Source: Bacteroidota bacterium (lineage in GTDB: Bacteria; Bacteroidota; Ignavibacteria; Kapaibacteriales; UBA2268). Taken from it: 64,000 bases of DNA. The notes beneath the pieces were generated by a model that did not search any database, had not been told where the DNA came from, and was given only the letters and a program-made list of their open reading frames with translations. Positions 27,971 through 37,584 of this stretch are shown in pieces. Both the position numbers and the translations under genes were made by a program. Location of the stretch: NCBI GenBank assembly GCA_021780815.1, contig JAJXYC010000012.1:25001-89000 (forward strand), given 5' to 3'. Positions within the stretch are counted from its first letter, which is position 1, and each line of letters starts with the position of its first letter.

Positions 27971-28594
27971 ATGCAAATAGATGTATATAATCCAAAAGGC
28001 GATATAGTAGGCAAAGCTGAATTGAAAGATGAAGTCTTTGCTGTTGAACCCAACGAATATGCGATGCATCAAACAGTGGTTGCATATTTAGCTCATCAAC
28101 GTCAAGGTACACATAAAACAAAAACAAGAGCCGAAGTATCCGGTGGTGGAAAGAAACCATGGAAACAAAAAGGTCGTGGAACTGCTCGTGCTGGTTCAAG
28201 CCGCTCACCTTTGTGGATCGGTGGTGGAACTGTTCACGGTCCTAGACCTCATAAATATAATTTATCAGTTCCTGTTAAAGTTAAAAGATTAGCAAAAAAA
28301 TCTGCACTTTCTTTGCGTGCTAATGAAAATACTTTGAAAGTGTTGAATGAATTTAATATTTCAGAATTCAAAACTAAACAAGTTAATGAATTATTGAATA
28401 ATTTAAAATTGATTGGTCAATCTACTTTAATTTTAACTTCCGAGTTGGATAAGAACTTCTTTGTATCAGCAAGAAATATCCCAAAAGTTGATGTTTTCCC
28501 GGTTGATAAAATTTCTGCTTATGATATTTTGAAACATAAAAATATTGTGATTCTTCAAGATGCAATTTCAAAAATTGAAGATAATTTAATGTAA
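27971..28594 (+). CDS. rplD: 50S ribosomal protein L4
   Basis: The 207-residue protein has the conserved extended loop that lines the exit tunnel (RAEVSGGGKKPWKQKGRGTARAGSSRSPLWIGGGTVHGPRP) and the helical C-terminal part. L4 represses the S10 operon in some proteobacteria; nothing here shows this mechanism. It is 3 nt after rplC. Confidence 0.97.
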   Translation: MQIDVYNPKGDIVGKAELKDEVFAVEPNEYAMHQTVVAYLAHQRQGTHKTKTRAEVSGGGKKPWKQKGRGTARAGSSRSPLWIGGGTVHGPRPHKYNLSVPVKVKRLAKKSALSLRANENTLKVLNEFNISEFKTKQVNELLNNLKLIGQSTLILTSELDKNFFVSARNIPKVDVFPVDKISAYDILKHKNIVILQDAISKIEDNLM

Positions 28595-28604
28595 GGTGAT
28601 GAAA

Positions 28605-28904
28605 ATGTATGAGATAATTAGAAAGCCGATTATAACAGAAAAAGCGATGTCAATGAGTGATTCAAGACAATATGCTTTTGAAGTTGATCCACAAGCTAAT
28701 AAAATTGAAATTAAAAGAGCAGTTGAAGAATTATACGAAGTTAAAGTTGATAACGTACGAACTTTAAGAGTAAAAGGGAAAAATAAATCCCGTTTTACTC
28801 GGAAAGGGTTAATGAAAGGAAAAACGAGGTTACGTAAAAAAGCATACGTAACTTTAAAAGAAGGTTTTTCAATAGAAATAGTTTCAGGCGCACAAGAAGA
28901 ATAA
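28605..28904 (+). CDS. rplW: 50S ribosomal protein L23
   Basis: The 99-residue protein at the tunnel exit (docking site for trigger factor and SRP) begins MYEIIRKPIITEKAM. I chose the ATG at 28605, which gives the standard family N terminus and is 6 nt from AAGGTG; an in-frame GTG at 28596 would add MMK. The C-terminal part carries TRLRKKAYVTLKEG. Confidence 0.96.
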   Translation: MYEIIRKPIITEKAMSMSDSRQYAFEVDPQANKIEIKRAVEELYEVKVDNVRTLRVKGKNKSRFTRKGLMKGKTRLRKKAYVTLKEGFSIEIVSGAQEE

Positions 28905-28916
28905 AGAGTTAGAAAA

Positions 28917-29756
28917 ATGGGAATAAGAAACTTAAAACCAATAACACCAGGAACAAGATTTTATTCAGTAGATGATTTTTCTGATATAACAACAGGTAAA
29001 CCATATAAAAAATTACTTGTTCCATTGAAAAAATCTGGTGGAAGAAATAATACAGGCAGAATTACTTCACGTCATCGTGGTGGTGGAAGCAAAAGAATGT
29101 ATCGTATTATCGATTTTAAAAGGGACAAAATAAATATCCCAGCTAAAGTTGAAACAATAGAATACGACCCAAATCGTACGGCAAGAATAGCTTTGATAAA
29201 ATATCAAGATGGAGAAATTCGCTATATTCTTGCTCCAGATAAAATTAAAGTTGGAGATGAAATTATAGCATCACCAAGTGCAGAATACAAAGATGGGAAT
29301 GCTTTACCTTTAAAGAATATACCCGTAGGCTTGTTTATTCATAATATAGAATTGAAACATGGTAAAGGTGGGCAATTAGCAAGAAGCGCAGGTGTGAATT
29401 GTCAGTTACTCGCAGTAGAAGGGAAATATGCTCATATTAAAATGCCTTCTGGTGAAATTAGAATGGTCAATAATAATTGTTATGCAACAATCGGAACTGT
29501 AAGTAACACAGAACACAATAATATACTTTGGGGTAAAGCAGGAAGATTACGTTGGAAAGGAATAAGACCACAATCACGCGGAATGGTTATGAACCCAGTA
29601 GATCACCCAATGGGTGGTGGTGAAGGTGCATCTAAATCTGGTGGTGGTCGTCAACATCCTGAATCGCCTTGGGGTAAATACGCAAAAGGTTTGAAAACAA
29701 GAAAACCAAAGAATAAATCTAATAAATATATTGTACGTAGAAGAAATAAAAAGTAA
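28917..29756 (+). CDS. rplB: 50S ribosomal protein L2
   Basis: The 279-residue protein is an essential component near the peptidyl-transferase centre. It shows the OB and SH3-like core ([46 protein letters not shown]) and the signature [16 protein letters not shown] in the form [18 protein letters not shown], including the conserved histidine. Normal length; 12 nt after rplW. Confidence 0.98.
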   Translation: MGIRNLKPITPGTRFYSVDDFSDITTGKPYKKLLVPLKKSGGRNNTGRITSRHRGGGSKRMYRIIDFKRDKINIPAKVETIEYDPNRTARIALIKYQDGEIRYILAPDKIKVGDEIIASPSAEYKDGNALPLKNIPVGLFIHNIELKHGKGGQLARSAGVNCQLLAVEGKYAHIKMPSGEIRMVNNNCYATIGTVSNTEHNNILWGKAGRLRWKGIRPQSRGMVMNPVDHPMGGGEGASKSGGGRQHPESPWGKYAKGLKTRKPKNKSNKYIVRRRNKK

Positions 29757-29771
29757 AAATAGGAAGAAAGA

Positions 29772-30050
29772 ATGTCCAGATCGTTAAAAAAAGGTGTATT
29801 TGTCCATTATAAATTGCTTAAAAAAATAGCAGAATTAAATGATTCTAAGAAAAAGCAAGTTATCAAGACATGGTCAAGAGCATCTATGATTATGCCCGAA
29901 TTTGTTGGACATACCGTAGCTGTTCATAATGGAAAGAACTTTGTTCCGGTTTATATCACAGAAAATTTAGTTGGACATAAACTTGGCGAATTCGCTCCAA
30001 CAAGAGTTTATAGAGGTCATGCTGGTCACAGAAAAGATGGAAAGAAATAA
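29772..30050 (+). CDS. rpsS: 30S ribosomal protein S19
   Basis: The 92-residue protein is recognised from [64 protein letters not shown] and the C-terminal [11 protein letters not shown]. It binds the 30S head next to S13. AGGAAGAAAG precedes the ATG. Confidence 0.97.
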   Translation: MSRSLKKGVFVHYKLLKKIAELNDSKKKQVIKTWSRASMIMPEFVGHTVAVHNGKNFVPVYITENLVGHKLGEFAPTRVYRGHAGHRKDGKK

Positions 30051-30059
30051 GAGGAGACT

Positions 30060-30443
30060 ATGGAAGCAAGAGCAATTAAAAAAAATATAGGGTCATCACC
30101 TGTAAAAATGAGATTGGTGATTGATATGATTAGAAATAAAAGTGTGGCAGAAGCTATCGGTATATTGCACTTTTCTCCAAAAAGTGCAGCCAGAGTAGCA
30201 GAGCAAACATTGCGCTCAGCCATCTCTAATCTTTCTAATAAAAGGAAAGATATAGGCTCGCCAGCTAATGAAGAACAATATTTTGTGACAGAAGCATTTG
30301 TGAACGTCGGTCCAACAATGAAAAGAATTTTACCTGCCCCAATGGGTAGAGCTTTTAGAATTCGTAAAAGAAGTAATCATCTGACAATAGTAGTTTCTGA
30401 TGGTTCAGAAAAAGAAATATCAAAAGAAAAAAATGAGGAGTAA
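30060..30443 (+). CDS. rplV: 50S ribosomal protein L22
   Basis: The 127-residue protein has the helical globular part (IRNKSVAEAIGILHFSPKSAARVAEQTLRSAISN) and the beta-hairpin that lines the exit tunnel (VGPTMKRILPAPMGRAFRIRKRSNHLTIVVSD). The tip differs slightly from the more usual RAxGRAxxIxKR form. It is 9 nt after rpsS. Confidence 0.96.
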   Translation: MEARAIKKNIGSSPVKMRLVIDMIRNKSVAEAIGILHFSPKSAARVAEQTLRSAISNLSNKRKDIGSPANEEQYFVTEAFVNVGPTMKRILPAPMGRAFRIRKRSNHLTIVVSDGSEKEISKEKNEE

Positions 30444-30446
30444 GTC

Positions 30447-31070
30447 TTGGGTCAAAAAACTAATCCAGTAGGTTTACGTCTTGGCATTACACGTGGTTGG
30501 GATGCTAACTGGTTTGATGATAAAAATTACTCAGATAAATTGTCTGAAGACCTTAAAGTAAGAAGTTATATACGCAATAGAAAAAAAAATGCAGGAATAT
30601 CAAGAATAGTAATTGATAGAACAGCAAAACAGCTTAGAATAACTATTCATACTTCAAGACCAGGTGTAATTATAGGAAAATCCGGGAAAGACATAACTCA
30701 ACTTGAATACGAGTTGAAAAAAGTAACAGGTAAAGAAGTCAAAATATTAATTCATGAAATCAAAAGACCCGAATTAGACGCTTATTTAGTTGGAGAAAAT
30801 ATAGCCTCACAATTGGAAAAAAGAGTGTCTTTCCGTAGAGCAATGAAACTCGCAGTTTCATCAGCTATGAGAATGGGTGCAATCGGTATTAAAGTAATGT
30901 GCAGTGGAAGATTAGGTGGAGCTGAAATGGCAAGAACAGAACAATATAAAGAAGGACGTACGCCATTACACACTTTACGAGCAGATATTGATTATGCTAC
31001 TCAAAGAGCTGAAACAATATATGGCTCAATCGGTATTAAGGTTTGGATTTTCAAAGGTGAAGTTTATTAA
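30447..31070 (+). CDS. rpsC: 30S ribosomal protein S3
   Basis: The 207-residue protein has the N-terminal [22 protein letters not shown], a type II KH domain with [13 protein letters not shown], and the C-terminal domain [23 protein letters not shown]. It starts with a TTG codon, 6 nt from GAGGAG at 30435; no ATG is available. The C-terminal acidic/basic tail found in many S3 proteins is missing, so the length is at the short end. Confidence 0.97.
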   Translation: MGQKTNPVGLRLGITRGWDANWFDDKNYSDKLSEDLKVRSYIRNRKKNAGISRIVIDRTAKQLRITIHTSRPGVIIGKSGKDITQLEYELKKVTGKEVKILIHEIKRPELDAYLVGENIASQLEKRVSFRRAMKLAVSSAMRMGAIGIKVMCSGRLGGAEMARTEQYKEGRTPLHTLRADIDYATQRAETIYGSIGIKVWIFKGEVY

Positions 31071-31085
31071 GAATTGAGGTAAGAA

Positions 31086-31502
31086 ATGTTAGCACCAAAA
31101 AGAGTAAAATACCGTAAACCGCAGCGTGGCAGAATGAGAGGGAAAGCCTATAGAGGTTCTACTATTTCATTCGGTTCTTATGCACTAAAAGCAATGGAAC
31201 CAGCGTGGATTACAAATCGCCAAATAGAAGCAGCTCGTATTGCTATAAATAGATACTTAAAACGTGATGGTAAAGTTTGGATAAGAATATTTCCTGATAA
31301 AGCTTATACAAAAAAACCTGCTGAAACGCGTCAAGGTAGTGGTAAAGGAAATCCCGAAGGTTGGGTTGCTGTTGTAAAACCCGGCAGAATTATGTTCGAA
31401 GTTGACGGTGTATCAAAAGATTTGGCTGTCGAAGCTTTAAGATTAGCTTCACATAAATTGCCAATTAAAACAAAGTTTGTTGAACGAATTGATTTGGTTT
31501 AA
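31086..31502 (+). CDS. rplP: 50S ribosomal protein L16
   Basis: The 138-residue protein contains [12 protein letters not shown] at the start, [26 protein letters not shown] near the A-site tRNA contact, and KLPIKTKFV at the end. It contains [26 protein letters not shown]. Length is normal. Confidence 0.97.
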   Translation: MLAPKRVKYRKPQRGRMRGKAYRGSTISFGSYALKAMEPAWITNRQIEAARIAINRYLKRDGKVWIRIFPDKAYTKKPAETRQGSGKGNPEGWVAVVKPGRIMFEVDGVSKDLAVEALRLASHKLPIKTKFVERIDLV

Positions 31503-31504
31503 AA

Positions 31505-31708
31505 ATGAAAGCAAGAAAAGCAAAAGATTTGAGAGAATTAACTGATAAAGAACTTGATAATTTGCTTGATGAATCAAGAGAAACATTAACAAGGCAAAGG
31601 ATACAACATTCTTTGAAGCAACTTACAGATACAGCAGGTTTGAAAGTTTTGAAAAAAGATATTGCGAGAATACGCACTATTATTAACGAAAGAAAACAAG
31701 CGAAGTAA
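31505..31708 (+). CDS. rpmC: 50S ribosomal protein L29
   Basis: The 67-residue two-helix protein begins [40 protein letters not shown] and ends with the family's [15 protein letters not shown]. It follows rplP by 2 nt and precedes rpsQ by 1 nt. Confidence 0.95.
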   Translation: MKARKAKDLRELTDKELDNLLDESRETLTRQRIQHSLKQLTDTAGLKVLKKDIARIRTIINERKQAK

Positions 31709-31709
31709 A

Positions 31710-32003
31710 ATGGACGATAAATTAGTTATTCAGAAAAATGAAGTGGTTGGCAAACAACCACATAAAAGAATACTTCAAGGTGTTGTAGTTTCAGATAAAC
31801 CTGAAAAAACAATCGTAGTGAAAGTAGAAACACAAGTAGCCCATCCACTTTATAAAAGATATTACAAACAAAGTAAAAAGTTTATGGCTCAAGACGAAAA
31901 TAATGATGCTAAAACTGGTGATAAAGTGAGAATTCGTGAAAGTCGCCCGCTGAGCTCTAAAAAGAGATGGGAATTAATTGAAATTGTTGAACGTGCTAAA
32001 TAA
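31710..32003 (+). CDS. rpsQ: 30S ribosomal protein S17
   Basis: The 97-residue protein has the OB-fold signature [39 protein letters not shown], followed by [29 protein letters not shown] placed the start at the ATG at 31710 (MDDKLVIQ); the open frame extends 16 codons into rpmC but has no reason to be translated. About ten extra residues precede the usual start. Confidence 0.95.
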   Translation: MDDKLVIQKNEVVGKQPHKRILQGVVVSDKPEKTIVVKVETQVAHPLYKRYYKQSKKFMAQDENNDAKTGDKVRIRESRPLSSKKRWELIEIVERAK

Positions 32004-32015
32004 TAGGGGCTAAAA

Positions 32016-32384
32016 ATGATACAGGAAGAAACAAATTTAACAGTTGCAGATAATTCTGGTGCAAAAAAAATTAGATGTATCCGTGTTCTTGGTGGACATG
32101 GAAAACAATACGCATCATTGGGCGATTTAATTGTTATTACCGTAAAATCTGCAATTCCAAATGCACCTGTTAAAAAAGGTAAAGTTTATAAAGCAGTTGT
32201 AGTGCGTACTAAAAAAGAAGTACAGAGAAAAGATGGCTCATTTATTCGTTTCGATGATAATGCAGCTGTTTTACTAAACGAAAAAGGTGAACCACGTGGA
32301 ACACGTATCTTTGGACCCGTAGCAAGAGAATTACGTGAAAAAAATTATATGAGAATTGTCTCATTAGCACCTGAAGTTATTTAA
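32016..32384 (+). CDS. rplN: 50S ribosomal protein L14
   Basis: The 122-residue protein matches L14 from [27 protein letters not shown] to the C-terminal [28 protein letters not shown]. This is its normal length and it begins the spc group. Confidence 0.98.
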   Translation: MIQEETNLTVADNSGAKKIRCIRVLGGHGKQYASLGDLIVITVKSAIPNAPVKKGKVYKAVVVRTKKEVQRKDGSFIRFDDNAAVLLNEKGEPRGTRIFGPVARELREKNYMRIVSLAPEVI

Positions 32385-32401
32385 TTTGAACGAGGGATAT
32401 T

Positions 32402-32731
32402 ATGAAATTGAAAATTAAGAAAAATGACCAAGTTATAGTTATTGCTGGTAATGATAAAGGCAAAATAGGCAGAGTTCTTCAAGTTTATCCTGATAAAATG
32501 AGAATTTTAGTCGAAGGTGTAAATATCCGTGTAAAAGCTACACGTCCAAATAATAACAATCCACAAGGTGGTCTGGTGCATAAAGAGATGCCAATTCATT
32601 ATTCAAACGTGCAATTAATTGATTCTGAAAAAAAACCAACTCGTATCGGAATTCAATTCTCTGATAAATTGAATACGAAAGGTAAATCAATTAAAATTCG
32701 TTATGCTAAAACTAACGGAAAAGAAATATAA
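32402..32731 (+). CDS. rplX: 50S ribosomal protein L24
   Basis: The 109-residue protein shows the KOW motif KIKKNDQVIVIAGNDKGKIGRVLQVYPDKMRILVEGVNI, followed by PQGGLVHKEMPIHYSNVQLID. L24 initiates 50S assembly. Preceded by GAGGGATATT. Confidence 0.96.
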   Translation: MKLKIKKNDQVIVIAGNDKGKIGRVLQVYPDKMRILVEGVNIRVKATRPNNNNPQGGLVHKEMPIHYSNVQLIDSEKKPTRIGIQFSDKLNTKGKSIKIRYAKTNGKEI

Positions 32732-32750
32732 TTAAAGTAGGTATGAGAAA

Positions 32751-33401
32751 ATGGCAAAAGTAGCAAAAAAATCAAGTGGTAAACCCGGGTCAAAGAAATT
32801 TGATTTCGTGATGGAAGGGAAAAGAATTGAAGAAGTTAAAGATCAATCTATTCCTAAACCACGTCTTTATGATTTTTATCTTAATAATGTTGTAAATGAA
32901 TTAAAAAAGAAATTCAATTATAAAAATGCAATGCAAGTGCCTAAACTTGTAAAAATTACCTTTAATATGGGAATTGGTGATGCAGTATCCGACCCAAAAT
33001 TATTGCAAAATGCAATTAATGAACTGGAATTAATTACAGGTCAACGTCCTGCAATAACTAAAGCAAAAAAGTCTATTTCTAACTTCAAATTGCGTCAAGG
33101 TATGCCTATCGGTACTATGGTAACATTAAGAAGGGCAAAAATGTATGAATTCCTTGATAGATTTATAAATATTTCATCACCACGTATCAGAGACTTCCGT
33201 GGGTTCTCAGATAAAGGATTTGATGGTCGTGGGAATTATTCAATTGGAGTTAAAGAGCAAATTATATTTCCTGAAATAGATGTAGATAAGGTAGGACGTA
33301 TAACAGGTTTAGATATAACATTTGTAACAACAGCTAAAACAGATGAAGAAGCGTATGCTTTGCTCAAAGAATTCGGATTTCCATTTAAAAAGAATGAATA
33401 G
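32751..33401 (+). CDS. rplE: 50S ribosomal protein L5 with N-terminal extension
   Basis: The 216-residue protein contains the full L5 core from about residue 40: [42 protein letters not shown], then [17 protein letters not shown] and [30 protein letters not shown]. Ahead of it lies an extra Lys-rich stretch of about 35 residues ([19 protein letters not shown]...) not seen in typical L5 of about 180 residues. The ATG at 32751 has a reasonable ribosome binding site (GTAGG), so the extension looks real. Confidence 0.96.
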   Translation: MAKVAKKSSGKPGSKKFDFVMEGKRIEEVKDQSIPKPRLYDFYLNNVVNELKKKFNYKNAMQVPKLVKITFNMGIGDAVSDPKLLQNAINELELITGQRPAITKAKKSISNFKLRQGMPIGTMVTLRRAKMYEFLDRFINISSPRIRDFRGFSDKGFDGRGNYSIGVKEQIIFPEIDVDKVGRITGLDITFVTTAKTDEEAYALLKEFGFPFKKNE

Positions 33402-33412
33402 GTGTAATATAA

Positions 33413-33682
33413 ATGGCTAAATTAAGCGTAGTACAAAGAAATGCAAAACGTGTTCGCTTGGCAGAAAAATATCAAGCAAAACGTGAAGAATTAAAAGCAA
33501 AAGGTGATTGGGAAGGTTTACAAAAACTTCCAAGAAATAGTTCACCAACGAGAATAAGGTTGCGTTGCTCAGTCACAGGACGAGGACGTGGTGTTTATCG
33601 TAAATTTGGGTTATGCAGGAATCAATTGAGACAATTGGCTCTTGAAGGAAAATTACCCGGTGTTCACAAGGCAAGTTGGTAA
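33413..33682 (+). CDS. rpsN: 30S ribosomal protein S14, zinc-independent form
   Basis: The 89-residue protein is the long, zinc-free S14: [71 protein letters not shown]. The two Cys residues do not form the CxxC...CxxC set of the short zinc-binding form. Confidence 0.96.
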   Translation: MAKLSVVQRNAKRVRLAEKYQAKREELKAKGDWEGLQKLPRNSSPTRIRLRCSVTGRGRGVYRKFGLCRNQLRQLALEGKLPGVHKASW

Positions 33683-33697
33683 AAGAAGAGGAAAAAG

Positions 33698-34093
33698 ATG
33701 CCAGTAACAGATCAAATTGGAGATTTTTTAACAAGAATAAGAAATGCAGGTTCAGCTGGGCTTTCGCATGTAGAAGCTCCGAAATCAAAAATTAAAATTC
33801 ATATAGCTGAAATTCTTGTTAACCAAGGTTTTATTGATAGTTTTGAACTTGTTGAAGACGGAGTTCAAGGCAAAATCAAATTAAAACTACGTTATTACAA
33901 CAAAAAGCCTGTAATACGTGAAGTAAAAAGAGTATCGAAACCAGGGCGCCGTGTGTATTTCCCGGTTGAATTGTTGCCAAAAGTCCATAATGGACTAGGG
34001 GTTGCTATTATTTCAACTTCAAAAGGAATTATGACTGATAAACAAGCAAGAAATTACAATGTCGGTGGTGAAGTAATTTGTACAATTTGGTAA
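33698..34093 (+). CDS. rpsH: 30S ribosomal protein S8
   Basis: The 131-residue protein starts MPVTDQIGDFLTRIRNAG and ends with GVAIISTSKGIMTDKQARNYNVGGEVICTIW, the invariant S8 C terminus. Normal length. S8 represses the spc operon in E. coli; no such site was recognised here. Confidence 0.97.
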   Translation: MPVTDQIGDFLTRIRNAGSAGLSHVEAPKSKIKIHIAEILVNQGFIDSFELVEDGVQGKIKLKLRYYNKKPVIREVKRVSKPGRRVYFPVELLPKVHNGLGVAIISTSKGIMTDKQARNYNVGGEVICTIW

Positions 34094-34112
34094 AATAATC
34101 GGAGAATTTAAA

Positions 34113-34652
34113 GTGTCAAGAGTAGGAAAAAAGCCAATTACGATTCCGAGCAAAGTGCAAGTTACAACAGTTGGGAATCTAATAAAAGCAAAAGGACCAT
34201 TAGGGGAACTTAGCTTTGAAGTGCCAGAATCAATCTCATTTGTTCTTGAAAATAATACAATTGTATTTTCTAGACAAAGCGATGATAAAAAAATTAGAGC
34301 ATTACATGGTTTAAGTCGTGCTTTAACTTATAATGCAATTTATGGAGTATTTGAAGGTTTCTCAAAAACATTGAAAATTGAAGGTGTTGGTTATAAAGTT
34401 GAATTGAAGGGGACAGGACTTTTGTTCTCTCTCGGATATTCTCATCCAATTTATTTCCTCCCTCCTGATGGAGTAACATTTGAAGCTCCTAATGCCAATA
34501 CTGTTATTGTTAAAGGTTCTAACAAAGAAATAGTAGGGCTTGTTGCTGCTAAAATCAGAAAATTAAGACCACCTGAGCCTTATAAAGGGAAGGGTGTTCG
34601 CTATGAAGGTGAATATATTCATAGAAAAGAAGGTAAAAAAGCTTCTAAATAA
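34113..34652 (+). CDS. rplF: 50S ribosomal protein L6
   Basis: The 179-residue protein begins SRVGKKPITIPSKV and ends with KIRKLRPPEPYKGKGVRYEGEYIHRKEGKKASK, both L6 signatures, around two similar alpha-beta domains. The start is GTG, 6 nt from GGAGAATTT. Confidence 0.97.
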   Translation: MSRVGKKPITIPSKVQVTTVGNLIKAKGPLGELSFEVPESISFVLENNTIVFSRQSDDKKIRALHGLSRALTYNAIYGVFEGFSKTLKIEGVGYKVELKGTGLLFSLGYSHPIYFLPPDGVTFEAPNANTVIVKGSNKEIVGLVAAKIRKLRPPEPYKGKGVRYEGEYIHRKEGKKASK

Positions 34653-34674
34653 TAGAAATAAACTGTGAAAAACA

Positions 34675-35046
34675 ATGAATAGATTTGAATTAAAAAACAA
34701 AAGGCATCTTAGAAGAAAACTTTCTGTGAGAAAAACAATTTTTGGAACAGCAGAAAGACCAAGATTAACTGTCTATAGAAGTTTAAATAACTTCTTTGTT
34801 CAATTGATTGATGATAGAAATGGCAAAACTCTTGCTGCTGCATCAACAATAGATAAAGATGTAAAAAACGTTATTTCAGATAAAATGCCTAAAATTGAAA
34901 AATCAAAAGTCGTAGGAAAAGTAATAGCACAGAAAGCCAAAGAACATAATATTGTTAGTGTTGTTTTTGACCGTAATGGTTATGAATATCACGGAAGAGT
35001 AAAAGCATTTGCTGATTCAGCAAGAGAAAATGGACTTGAATTTTAA
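34675..35046 (+). CDS. rplR: 50S ribosomal protein L18
   Basis: The 123-residue 5S rRNA-binding protein has [35 protein letters not shown] and the C-terminal [26 protein letters not shown]. Its N-terminal part is basic, as is usual. Confidence 0.97.
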   Translation: MNRFELKNKRHLRRKLSVRKTIFGTAERPRLTVYRSLNNFFVQLIDDRNGKTLAAASTIDKDVKNVISDKMPKIEKSKVVGKVIAQKAKEHNIVSVVFDRNGYEYHGRVKAFADSARENGLEF

Positions 35047-35061
35047 GAAAAGGAGAGAAAA

Positions 35062-35565
35062 GTGGCATTAGTAAAATCTTCAGAATTAGAACTTACCGAT
35101 AAATTAGTTCATGTGGGTCGTACTGCAAAAGTAGTAAAAGGTGGACGTAGATTTAATTTCGCTGCGTTAGTTGTTGTAGGAGATAGAAATGGACATGTCG
35201 GTTATGGTTTAGGTAAAGCAAGCGAAGTTGTAGATGCTGTTACCAAAGCAACTGAATCCGCTAAGAAAAATATACATTCGGTGATTATTCAAAATGGAAC
35301 AATTCCACACGAAGTATTAGCAAAGTTTGGAGCTGCAAAAGTGCTTTTGAAGCCTGCATCACCAGGAACTGGTGTTATTGCTTCCGGTGCAATACGAGCT
35401 ATTTTGGAAATGGCTGGTGTTGAAAATGTGCTTACTAAAAATTTAGGCTCGTCTAACCCTCACAATACTTTAAAAGCGACAGTAAGAGCATTAGAATCTA
35501 TTGAAGATGCCGCTTCAGTTGCAGCTCGTAGAAAAATTTCAATCGAAAAAGTAATTAAGGGGTAA
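35062..35565 (+). CDS. rpsE: 30S ribosomal protein S5
   Basis: The 167-residue protein has the dsRBD-like N-terminal half ([43 protein letters not shown]) and the C-terminal half with [46 protein letters not shown] start 6 nt from AGGAG. Confidence 0.97.
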   Translation: MALVKSSELELTDKLVHVGRTAKVVKGGRRFNFAALVVVGDRNGHVGYGLGKASEVVDAVTKATESAKKNIHSVIIQNGTIPHEVLAKFGAAKVLLKPASPGTGVIASGAIRAILEMAGVENVLTKNLGSSNPHNTLKATVRALESIEDAASVAARRKISIEKVIKG

Positions 35566-35570
35566 TGACA

Positions 35571-35756
35571 ATGGGCAATTTAAAAATAACTCAAACTCGT
35601 AGTATTATTAAAACATTAGAAAATCAAAAGAGAACTATTAAAGCTCTCGGATTAGGTAGACCAAATTATTATAATATTCTACCTGATAATCCTCAAACTT
35701 GGGGAATGATTGAGAAAGTTAAACATTTAGTTATTGTTGAAAAATTACCTGAATAA
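35571..35756 (+). CDS. rpmD: 50S ribosomal protein L30
   Basis: The 61-residue protein reads GNLKITQTRSIIKTLENQKRTIKALGLGRPNYYNILPDNPQTWGMIEKVKHLVIVEK, clearly L30. An ATG at 35565 overlaps the rpsE stop, but the one at 35571 is 8 nt from AAGGGG and is the better start. Confidence 0.93.
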   Translation: MGNLKITQTRSIIKTLENQKRTIKALGLGRPNYYNILPDNPQTWGMIEKVKHLVIVEKLPE

Positions 35757-35769
35757 TAGAGAATATAAA

Positions 35770-36231
35770 ATGAAACATATAGGTAATATCCAAGTTCCAA
35801 GTGGAGCAAAGAAAAAAAGTAAAAGAATTGGACGTGGTCAAGGTTCAGGGAAAGGTGGTACAGCTACTCGTGGACATAAAGGACAAATGTCTCGTAGTGG
35901 AGCAAAGAAACCTGCTTTCTTTGAAGGTGGTCAAATGCCTCTCTCTCGTAGAGTGCCTAAATTCGGATTTACAAATTATAATAGAATTGAATACCAAGTA
36001 GTCAATGTAGGTAGATTACAAGAACTTGTTGACAAAAAGTCTTTCGCTGATAATCAAGTTAATGCAGAAGTTCTATATAATTTGAAAGTTATTAGAAATA
36101 AACGTCTCCCATTGAAAATTTTGGGTAACGGAGAAATTAAAACTGCATTAAACATAACTGCTGATGCGTTTACAGAATCCGCTAAAAGCAAAATTCAATC
36201 AACAGGAGGCTCGGTAGTAATCAATGGCTAA
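35770..36231 (+). CDS. rplO: 50S ribosomal protein L15
   Basis: The 153-residue protein has SGAKKKSKRIGRGQGSGKGGTATRGHKGQMSRSG, the Gly/Lys-rich L15 N terminus, and VNVGRLQELVDKK. The start at 35770 (MKHIGNIQ) was chosen; the frame extends 12 codons upstream into rpmD. It overlaps secY by 8 nt, so the two are probably translationally coupled. Confidence 0.96.
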   Translation: MKHIGNIQVPSGAKKKSKRIGRGQGSGKGGTATRGHKGQMSRSGAKKPAFFEGGQMPLSRRVPKFGFTNYNRIEYQVVNVGRLQELVDKKSFADNQVNAEVLYNLKVIRNKRLPLKILGNGEIKTALNITADAFTESAKSKIQSTGGSVVING

Positions 36232-37573
36232 TTTTACGCAAACTTTTCAAAATATCTTTAAAATTGAAGATTTAAGATACAAGATCCTTTATACATTAGG
36301 GATTCTTGTAATTATTCGCCTCGGCGCACATATAACTTTGCCCGGTGTAGATGTTGTTGCATTGGAATTATCAACGAAATCCCAAGATTCAAATACGTTA
36401 TTCGGCTTGTTTGATATGTTTGTTGGTGGTGCTTTCTCGAAAGCTGCAATTTTTGCTTTGGGAATTATGCCTTATATCACGACTTCTATTATCCTTCAAC
36501 TTGCCGGGATGGTTATCCCTGAAATTCAAAAAATGCAAAAAGAAGGTGAAGAAGGAAGACGTAAAATTACTCAATGGACTCGAGTTGGGACTGTTCTTGT
36601 AGGTGGATTAAATGCTTGGGGATTTACAATTAAGTTAGCTTCCCAACAAACTCCTGGTGGTATGCCTGTTGTCCCTAATTCAGGCTTCCTTTTCTTTCTA
36701 TCTACTATTGTTCTCCTTACTGCCGGCGTTATTTTTATGATGTGGTTGGGTGAACAAATTACTGAACGTGGTATTGGCAATGGTATTTCTCTAATTATTA
36801 TGATTGGTATTATTGCTAGGTTGCCGGCTTCTCTTTGGCAAGAATGGACGCTTGTATCGTCAGGTTCAAGAAACTGGATTATTGAAATTATTGTGTTAGT
36901 ATTTTTAGTTGCTATTATTGCTTCTGTTATTATGATAACACAAGGAGCTCGTAGAATTCCTGTTCAATATGCAAGACGACAAGTTGGGAATAAAGTTTAT
37001 GGCGGTCAAACTCAATATATACCATTAAGAGTTAATACTGCGGGAGTTATGCCAATTATCTTTGCTCAAGCATTGATATTTATCCCTAATACAATTTTGA
37101 GTTTTTTCCCAGATAGTCCTTCTTTGATTTATATAGCAAAACTATTCAGTGACAGGTCATTTTTCTATGCAACAATTTATGGATTGATGATTATATTCTT
37201 TACGTATTTTTATACTGCAATCGTTTTCAATCCGCAAGATATTGCAGATAATATGAAAAAGCAAGGTGGGTTTGTGCCAGGTATTAGACCAGGGCGACCT
37301 ACGTCCGAATATATTGAAAGAATATTGACACTGATTACTTTGCCTGGTTCAATATTCCTTGCAATAATTGCTATTTTACCTACTTTTATTATGCACATTT
37401 TTAGTGTTACTTCATCTTTCGCACAATTCTTTGGTGGTACAAGTTTGTTGATTATTGTGGGTGTTGCACTAGACACTTTACAACAAATTGAATCGCATTT
37501 GAAGATGAGACATTATGATGGGTTTATGAAGTCAGGTAAAATTAAAGGAAGATCAGGTATTGGTGGTTTTTAA
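36224..37573 (+). CDS. secY: Protein translocase subunit SecY
   Basis: The 449-residue inner-membrane protein forms the SecYEG channel. Ten hydrophobic segments are visible, with the conserved loops FALGIMPYITTSIILQL, GERGIGNGISLII in the form ITERGIGNGISLIIMIGI, and NPQDIADNMKKQGGFVPGIRPGRPTSEYIERIL. The plug and pore-ring hydrophobic residues are in place. No adk gene follows, unlike in many bacteria. Confidence 0.97.
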   Translation: MANFTQTFQNIFKIEDLRYKILYTLGILVIIRLGAHITLPGVDVVALELSTKSQDSNTLFGLFDMFVGGAFSKAAIFALGIMPYITTSIILQLAGMVIPEIQKMQKEGEEGRRKITQWTRVGTVLVGGLNAWGFTIKLASQQTPGGMPVVPNSGFLFFLSTIVLLTAGVIFMMWLGEQITERGIGNGISLIIMIGIIARLPASLWQEWTLVSSGSRNWIIEIIVLVFLVAIIASVIMITQGARRIPVQYARRQVGNKVYGGQTQYIPLRVNTAGVMPIIFAQALIFIPNTILSFFPDSPSLIYIAKLFSDRSFFYATIYGLMIIFFTYFYTAIVFNPQDIADNMKKQGGFVPGIRPGRPTSEYIERILTLITLPGSIFLAIIAILPTFIMHIFSVTSSFAQFFGGTSLLIIVGVALDTLQQIESHLKMRHYDGFMKSGKIKGRSGIGGF

Positions 37574-37584
37574 GAAGTGATATT

